Program-made: the position numbers and the translations under genes | Shown: positions 59,274-64,000 of the stretch, in pieces | How positions within the stretch are numbered: position 1 is the stretch's first letter | Layout of the letters: each line of letters starts with the position of its first letter | Source: CATQHW01 sp965243545 | Lineage (GTDB): Bacteria > Spirochaetota > Spirochaetia > SZUA-6 > Bin103 | Assembly (NCBI GenBank): GCA_965243545.1 | Contig: OZ251573.1 | Coordinates: forward strand, 186,001-250,000 | Length of the DNA stretch: 64,000 bases | Direction: 5' to 3' | The notes under the pieces: generated by a model | Seen by the model: only the letters and a program-made list of their open reading frames with translations | Told to the model about the DNA's origin: nothing | The model's database searches: none

Positions 59274-61049
59274 GTGTCCGCGCCCGCTTCGCCGTTTCCG
59301 GCCATTCCGTACGGACACGCCTTCTTCAAGGGCATCCGCCGGGAAGGTTGGCTGTACGTGGACAAGACCCGCTTCCTGCACGCACTGGAGCAGGTGCGGT
59401 TCGCGTTCTTCATCCGCCCGCGGCGCTTCGGCAAGAGCTGCTGGCTGTCGCTGCTTTCGAGCTACTACGACCGTACCGAGGCCGCCGACTTCGACGCGGT
59501 GTTCGCCGGCACCGCCATCGGCGCCGACCCGACGCCCAATCGCAGCCGCTACGTCGTGCTGTGGTTCGACTTCTCCGCGTTCAACGACGCGCTGCAGACG
59601 CTGGAGCAGAGCTTCGGGAACTATTGTGACATGGTGTTCATGGACACCGTAGAGGCCAATCCGGACCTGTTCCCGGAACCCGTGTTGGCGCGGTTTCGCT
59701 CCAGACCCACCATCTACGACAAGCTGGTCGCGCTGTTCCTGTACGCCCGGCGGCGGCAGATTCCGCTCTATGTCCTGATCGACGAATACGACAACTTCGC
59801 CAACACCATCCTGGCGCACGAGGGGCCTGACGCCTATCACTCGTTCACCCACGGCGGCGGCTTCTACCGCAACTTTTTCGCCACGCTCAAGGCCGGCGCC
59901 GGGAACGGCAGCATCGAGCGCCTGTTCGTCACGGGTGTCTCGCCGGTCACCATGGACGACGTCACCAGCGGCTTCAACATCGGCTCCAACCTCAGCCTGC
60001 GCCCCGAGTTCAACGAGCTGCTCGGTTTCACCGAGGACGAAGTGCGGGACGCGCTTGCGACCTACCGGAACCTCGGCGTGTTCAACCAGGACCCGGATGC
60101 CGCCCTAGACACCATGCGTGAGTGGTACGACGGCTACCGCTTCGCCAAGGCGGCGCCCAACGTCGTCTACAACACCGACATGGTGCTCTACTACCTGCAG
60201 CACTCGCTGCCTGATCTGCCGGGGCCGGACAACCTGATCGACGACAACGTGCGCATCGACTACGGCAAGCTGCGCCATCTGCTCATCGTCGAGCGGGAGA
60301 TGAACGAGCGCCAGTTGAACGGCAACTTCGACCTGCTGCGTCAGGTGATCGCCGAAGGGCGGGCCGCCAGCGAGATCGTGAGCAGTTTTCCGTTGGCGCG
60401 GCTGGCCGAACGGGAGAACTTCCTGTCGCTGCTCCATTACTTCGGCCTGTTGAGCATCCGCGGCGTGACGTCCGAGATCCCGCAGCTGGCCATACCCAAC
60501 CAGACGGTACGGCGGCTGATGTACGGCTTTCTCCGCGACGCCTACCGGGACGTCCGGGCGTTCCGGTTGGATCTGGTGGAGTTCGACCAGCTGACGCGGC
60601 GCATGGCCCTGGAAGGCGAGTGGCGGCCGGTGATCGAGCGGCTCAGTGCGGCGATTGCGGAACAGACCAGCGTGCGCGACTACCTGCAGGGCGAGAAGAT
60701 GGTGCAGAGCTTCGTGGCTGCCTACCTGAGCTTCTCCAACTACTTCTTGTTGCACCCGGAGATGGAGTTGGCCAAGGGCTACGCGGACCTGGTGCTGGAG
60801 CCGCGCCCGGAACGCTATCCGGGGATGAGCTACGGCTACGTGATTGAGCTGAAGTACCTGCGCCGCGGCGCCACGCAGGAGCGGGTAGCGGCCACGGCCG
60901 CCGCGGCGGCGGAACAGGTGCGCCGGTACGTGACGGATCGCCGGCTGGCGGCTCGGTACCCGAAGGCGGAGTTCACGGGGCTGGCGCTGGTGTACTGCGG
61001 CTGGGAACTGGTCCATGCGGCCGCGGCCGGCGCTCCCGCCGGCCCGTAG
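59274..61049 (+). CDS. AAA-ATPase-like / PD-(D/E)XK nuclease fusion, copy 4
   Basis: 591 residues, start GTG 59274 (MSAPASPFPAIPYGHAFFKG). Same plan as copies 2 and 3: RPRRFGKSCW, VLIDEYDNFAN, VSPVTMDDVTSGFNIGSN, GYADLVLEP, YVIELKYLRRG. It lacks the TDVPQ insert of copies 2 and 3 but is otherwise close to them at DNA level. It is on the opposite strand, over 20 kb away. All visible catalytic residues are kept. Confidence 0.88.
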   Translation: MSAPASPFPAIPYGHAFFKGIRREGWLYVDKTRFLHALEQVRFAFFIRPRRFGKSCWLSLLSSYYDRTEAADFDAVFAGTAIGADPTPNRSRYVVLWFDFSAFNDALQTLEQSFGNYCDMVFMDTVEANPDLFPEPVLARFRSRPTIYDKLVALFLYARRRQIPLYVLIDEYDNFANTILAHEGPDAYHSFTHGGGFYRNFFATLKAGAGNGSIERLFVTGVSPVTMDDVTSGFNIGSNLSLRPEFNELLGFTEDEVRDALATYRNLGVFNQDPDAALDTMREWYDGYRFAKAAPNVVYNTDMVLYYLQHSLPDLPGPDNLIDDNVRIDYGKLRHLLIVEREMNERQLNGNFDLLRQVIAEGRAASEIVSSFPLARLAERENFLSLLHYFGLLSIRGVTSEIPQLAIPNQTVRRLMYGFLRDAYRDVRAFRLDLVEFDQLTRRMALEGEWRPVIERLSAAIAEQTSVRDYLQGEKMVQSFVAAYLSFSNYFLLHPEMELAKGYADLVLEPRPERYPGMSYGYVIELKYLRRGATQERVAATAAAAAEQVRRYVTDRRLAARYPKAEFTGLALVYCGWELVHAAAAGAPAGP

Positions 61050-61058
61050 CCCACCGGT

Positions 61059-61811
61059 CTATTTGCGGCGGGCGGCGGCGCCTCCGCGCGTGCGGAGGCG
61101 CCGCGGGTCGCGGCGGTAGAAGGCGGCGAGCTGCGCGTAGACCGCCGGGTGTTCGCCGGCCAGGACCTCCGGGAGCTCGAAGAAATACTCGCTGGCTACC
61201 GCGAAGAACTCCTCCGGCGCCTCGGCCGCGTAGGGGTCGAGCGCGTAGTCGTCGGGCGCTTCGCACAGCGCCGTGTACGCCTCCGTGAAGGCGCGCGCCC
61301 ACGCGCCGGCGTCCATGCCGGCGTGCAGCGGCGGCCGGCCGTTGAGGCCGCCGTCGAGCGCGTCGAGCTTGTGCGCCGCCTCGTGGATGACGACGTTGAA
61401 CCCGTCGCCGGCGCCCGACTCGGCGACGTCGGCCTGCGACAGCACGATCGGCCCGCCGGCGTCCCAGGCTTCGCCCGACGCCTCCGCGGCCCACTCGTGC
61501 ACGACGCCGGCCTCGTCCACCTCCTCGAAGTCGGCGGTGAACCGGTCCGGCACGATCACCACGGTCGACCAGTCCGCGTACCAGTCCAGGCTCAGCCCCA
61601 GGATCGGCAGGCACGCCTGCGCCGCCACCCGCGCCAGCAGGACCGGGTCGAGCTCCGCGCCGCGCGCCGCCTCGAAGCGCTTGCCGGCAAGGAACCGCGC
61701 CGCCAGCGCGCGCAGCCGCGCCCGCTCGGCGCGGTCGAGGCGCCCCAGGATCGCCAGCCGGGAGGTCGCCGCGCGCCAGACGCGGGCGCTTTCGGCCCCC
61801 TGACCGGTCAC
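61059..61811 (-). CDS. mtfA: MtfA-like zinc peptidase (M90, DUF980)
   Basis: 250 residues. The zinc motif HEAAHKLDALDGGLNGRPPL (~residue 110) with a downstream Glu region (AEAPEEFFAVASEYFFELPEVL) defines the MtfA family, cytosolic peptidases linked to glucose uptake control in enterobacteria. The GTG at 61811 has GCAGGAT upstream. The frame stays open far beyond it because of dnaE on the other strand; only this last part is real. The C-terminus is basic (RTRGGAAARRK). Confidence 0.85.
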   Translation of the reverse strand: MTGQGAESARVWRAATSRLAILGRLDRAERARLRALAARFLAGKRFEAARGAELDPVLLARVAAQACLPILGLSLDWYADWSTVVIVPDRFTADFEEVDEAGVVHEWAAEASGEAWDAGGPIVLSQADVAESGAGDGFNVVIHEAAHKLDALDGGLNGRPPLHAGMDAGAWARAFTEAYTALCEAPDDYALDPYAAEAPEEFFAVASEYFFELPEVLAGEHPAVYAQLAAFYRRDPRRLRTRGGAAARRK

Positions 61812-61835
61812 GTGGAAATCCTGCGCGGAAACCGG

Positions 61836-61841
61836 TACCGT
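61836..61841 (+). promoter_or_regulatory. -10 hexamer TACCGT 6 nt before the dnaE start
   Basis: TACCGT ends 6 nt before the GTG at 61848; TGGAAA (61813-61818) at 17-bp spacing is a partial -35. It overlaps the mtfA start region, so the two promoters face each other. Confidence 0.45.
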
Positions 61842-61847
61842 TGACCC

Positions 61848-64000
61848 GTGCCGCAGGCATCCGACTTCGTCCATCTGCACGTCCACTCCGACCACTCGCT
61901 GCTCGACGGCGCGGCCACGGTGGAGTCGCTGGCCCAATGCGCCCAGCGCCACGCCATGTCGCACCTGGCGCTCACCGACCACGGCAACATGTTCGGGGTC
62001 GCGCGCTTCGACCGCGCCTGCCGCGCGGCGGGGGTGAAGCCGATCATCGGCTGCGAGTTCTACCTGGCGCCCGGCTCGCGCCACGACCGGGGCGGCGACC
62101 ACTCGCGGTCCCACCACATGGGGCTGGTGGCCGCCGACGAGGTCGGGTACCGCAATCTCATGGCGCTGTCCACGATCGGCTACACGGAAGGCTTCTACTA
62201 TAGGCCGCGCATCGACGACGAGGCGATTGCCGAGCACGCGGAGGGCCTGATCGGCTTCTCCGGCTGCATGTCCGGCAAGATCCCGATGCTGCTGCAGCAG
62301 GACCGCGTCGACGAGGCGGCCGACCTGGCCGGCCGCTACCGGGACATGTTCGGTCCCGGCCGGTTCTACCTGGAGCTGCAGGACCACGGCGCCCCGCCCG
62401 AGCAGAAGGTGCAGAACCGGCGCCTGCTCGAACTGGCCAAACGGACCGGCCTGCCGCTGGTCGCCACCAATGACATCCACTACTGCGGGCGGGACGACGC
62501 CGACGCGCAGGACGTGCTGATCTGCATCGGCACCAACAAGCGGCGCTCGGACTCCGACCGGCTCAAGCAGGACCACAGCGAGCTCTTCTTCAAGGGGCCG
62601 GCCGAGATGGCCGACGTGTTCACGGAGCTGCCGCAGGCGCTGGCCGCCACGCGGGCGATCGCCGAGCAGTGCGCGCTCAGCATCCCCACGCCGGGGCCGC
62701 AGATGCCGGCCTACGCGGTGCCGGACGGCCACACGCAGGAGACGTACCTGGTCGCGCTGGCCGAGGAGGGCCTGCGCGAGCGGTACGGCAACCCCACCGA
62801 GGAGGCGCAGGAGCGCCTCCGCCACGAGCTCGGCGTGATCAGCAGCATGGGCTACGCCGGCTACTTCCTGATCGTGTGGGACTTCATCCGCTTCGCCCGC
62901 GACAACGGCATTCCGGTGGGGCCGGGGCGCGGATCGGGCGCCGCATCGCTGGTCGGCTACTGCCTGCGCATCACCGACATCGACCCGCTCCGCTACAACC
63001 TGCTGTTCGAGCGCTTCCTCAACGCCGAGCGGGTCACGCTGCCCGACTTCGACAACGACTTCTGCTACGAGCGGCGCGGCGAGGTGATCGACTACATCAC
63101 CCGCACCTACGGCGCCGACCGCGTCGCGCAGGTGATCACCTTCGGCAGCCTCAAGGCCAGGGCGGTGGTCCGCGACGTGGCGCGCGTGCTGGAGATCCCC
63201 TACGGCGAAGCGGACACCATAGCCAAGCTGATACCGGGCGGGCCGGCCTCCGACCTGGGCGCCGCCCTCAAGCAGGAGGCGCGCCTGCAGGAGGTGCGGG
63301 AGCGGGGGGACACGTACCGCGACCTGATCGACGTCTCGCTCAAGCTGGAGGGCCTCAGCCGGCACGCATCCACCCACGCGGCGGCGATCGTCATAGGCAC
63401 CTCGGCGCTCACCGACTTCGTGCCGCTCTACCGGGACACCCGCACGGAGGCGATCTCCACCCAGTACTCGCACGAGTACCTGGAGGACTGCGGGCTGGTG
63501 AAGATCGACATCCTCGGCCTCAAGACCCTGACGCTGATTGAGCGCACGCTGCCGATGGTGCGCGCGCGCGGCATAGAGATCGATCTGGATACGATCCCGG
63601 AGGATGACGAGAAGACCTTCGCCATGCTCGGCGAAGGGCGCAGCGCGTGCGTGTTCCAGTTTGAGAGCGCGGGTATGCGCGCCGTGCTGACGCGCGTCAA
63701 GCCGACCTGCATCGAGGACCTGATCGCCCTCAACGCCCTCTACCGGCCGGGGCCTATGCAGTTCATCGATGACTTCGTCGGCGGCAAGTCCGGCCGCCGG
63801 CCGATCCGCCACAAGGTGAAAGCGCTGGAGCCGATCCTGCGCGAGACCTACGGCGTGATCGTCTACCAGGAACAGGTCATGGAGATCGCGCGCGCGGTGG
63901 CCGGCTTCAGCCTGGGCCAGGCCGATCTGCTGCGGCGCGCCATGGGCAAGAAGAAGATGGCGGAGATGGAGCAGCAGCGCTCCCGCTTCGTCGACGGAGC
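61848..64000 (+). CDS. dnaE: DNA polymerase III alpha subunit (3' end outside window)
   Basis: First ~717 residues, open at the right edge. The PHP domain starts at once (FVHLHVHSDHSLLDGAATVESL, then LALTDHGNMFGVARF). The polymerase core has PGRGSGAASLVGYCL and the catalytic pair in LPDFDNDFCYERR (Asp at residues ~402 and 404), then ITFGSLKARAVVRDVARVLEIPYG and SRHASTHAAAIVI. This is the replicative polymerase of the DnaE1 type. GTG 61848 is chosen because the PHP start immediately follows; there is no ribosome binding site. Confidence 0.95.
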   Translation, partial: MPQASDFVHLHVHSDHSLLDGAATVESLAQCAQRHAMSHLALTDHGNMFGVARFDRACRAAGVKPIIGCEFYLAPGSRHDRGGDHSRSHHMGLVAADEVGYRNLMALSTIGYTEGFYYRPRIDDEAIAEHAEGLIGFSGCMSGKIPMLLQQDRVDEAADLAGRYRDMFGPGRFYLELQDHGAPPEQKVQNRRLLELAKRTGLPLVATNDIHYCGRDDADAQDVLICIGTNKRRSDSDRLKQDHSELFFKGPAEMADVFTELPQALAATRAIAEQCALSIPTPGPQMPAYAVPDGHTQETYLVALAEEGLRERYGNPTEEAQERLRHELGVISSMGYAGYFLIVWDFIRFARDNGIPVGPGRGSGAASLVGYCLRITDIDPLRYNLLFERFLNAERVTLPDFDNDFCYERRGEVIDYITRTYGADRVAQVITFGSLKARAVVRDVARVLEIPYGEADTIAKLIPGGPASDLGAALKQEARLQEVRERGDTYRDLIDVSLKLEGLSRHASTHAAAIVIGTSALTDFVPLYRDTRTEAISTQYSHEYLEDCGLVKIDILGLKTLTLIERTLPMVRARGIEIDLDTIPEDDEKTFAMLGEGRSACVFQFESAGMRAVLTRVKPTCIEDLIALNALYRPGPMQFIDDFVGGKSGRRPIRHKVKALEPILRETYGVIVYQEQVMEIARAVAGFSLGQADLLRRAMGKKKMAEMEQQRSRFVDG

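Noticed and set aside
61812..63812. Very long minus-strand frame running through dnaE
   Set aside because: Shadow of dnaE in GC-rich DNA; only the last 250 codons (mtfA) are real.
1..64000. tRNA and rRNA genes
   Set aside because: Looked for T-loop-like and conserved rRNA stretches by eye and found none.

Overview
This 64 kb window is GC-rich, gene-dense DNA, most likely from an uncultured spirochaete or a close relative. That assignment rests mainly on a short RpoD-like sigma factor whose region 2 resembles spirochaetal versions, supported by a GldA/GldF/GldG plus DUF4340 transporter operon and an expanded AAA-ATPase/PD-(D/E)XK family; it is an inference from gene content. I saw no rRNA or tRNA gene.

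Layout. 0-9 kb: end of a TPR protein, groES, a sigma-70 family factor behind a near-perfect sigma-54 promoter, pyruvate phosphate dikinase, and small-molecule enzymes (PhyH, UlaG-like hydrolase, RraA-like protein, YgjP-like peptidase). 9-12 kb: an enolase-superfamily enzyme and the first of four AAA-ATPase/PD-(D/E)XK paralogues. 12-24 kb: a complete type I-B (MYXAN/dev-type) CRISPR-Cas locus, cas6-cas3-cas8-cas7-cas5-cas4/cas1-cas2, then a leader and a 41-repeat array; its base composition is visibly less GC-rich than its surroundings. 24-34 kb: DNA polymerase II with one frameshift, lytic transglycosylase, DUF350 protein, PHP-domain protein, Ldh-family dehydrogenase, alpha/beta hydrolase, gamma-glutamyltransferase, MFS transporter and a DNA methyltransferase.

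34-44 kb is the most unusual stretch: small lipoproteins, two tandem AAA/PD-(D/E)XK genes, an orphan RiPP precursor with a nitrile-hydratase-type leader, a coupled lipoprotein / Ig-like / 42-residue membrane peptide operon, an IS4-type element with a perfect 9-bp target duplication that cuts the end off a lipoprotein gene, and a structured noncoding element present upstream of two lipoprotein genes. 44-50 kb: a beta-propeller gene coupled to a small unknown gene, then the Gld-like ABC operon. 50-57 kb: a decayed DUF4143 gene and a minus-strand operon of DUF1156 DNA methyltransferase, ligA and an FGGY sugar kinase. 57-61 kb: three nuclease-fold proteins in a row (Uma2, heptad-repeat coiled coil, fourth AAA/PD-(D/E)XK copy). 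The window ends with mtfA and the divergent start of dnaE.

Many initiation regions share one theme. Several genes have no Shine-Dalgarno sequence but carry a TANNNT hexamer ending 5-6 nt before the start codon, which suggests leaderless mRNAs. Others use good AGGAG-type sites or overlapping ATGA/GTGA junctions.
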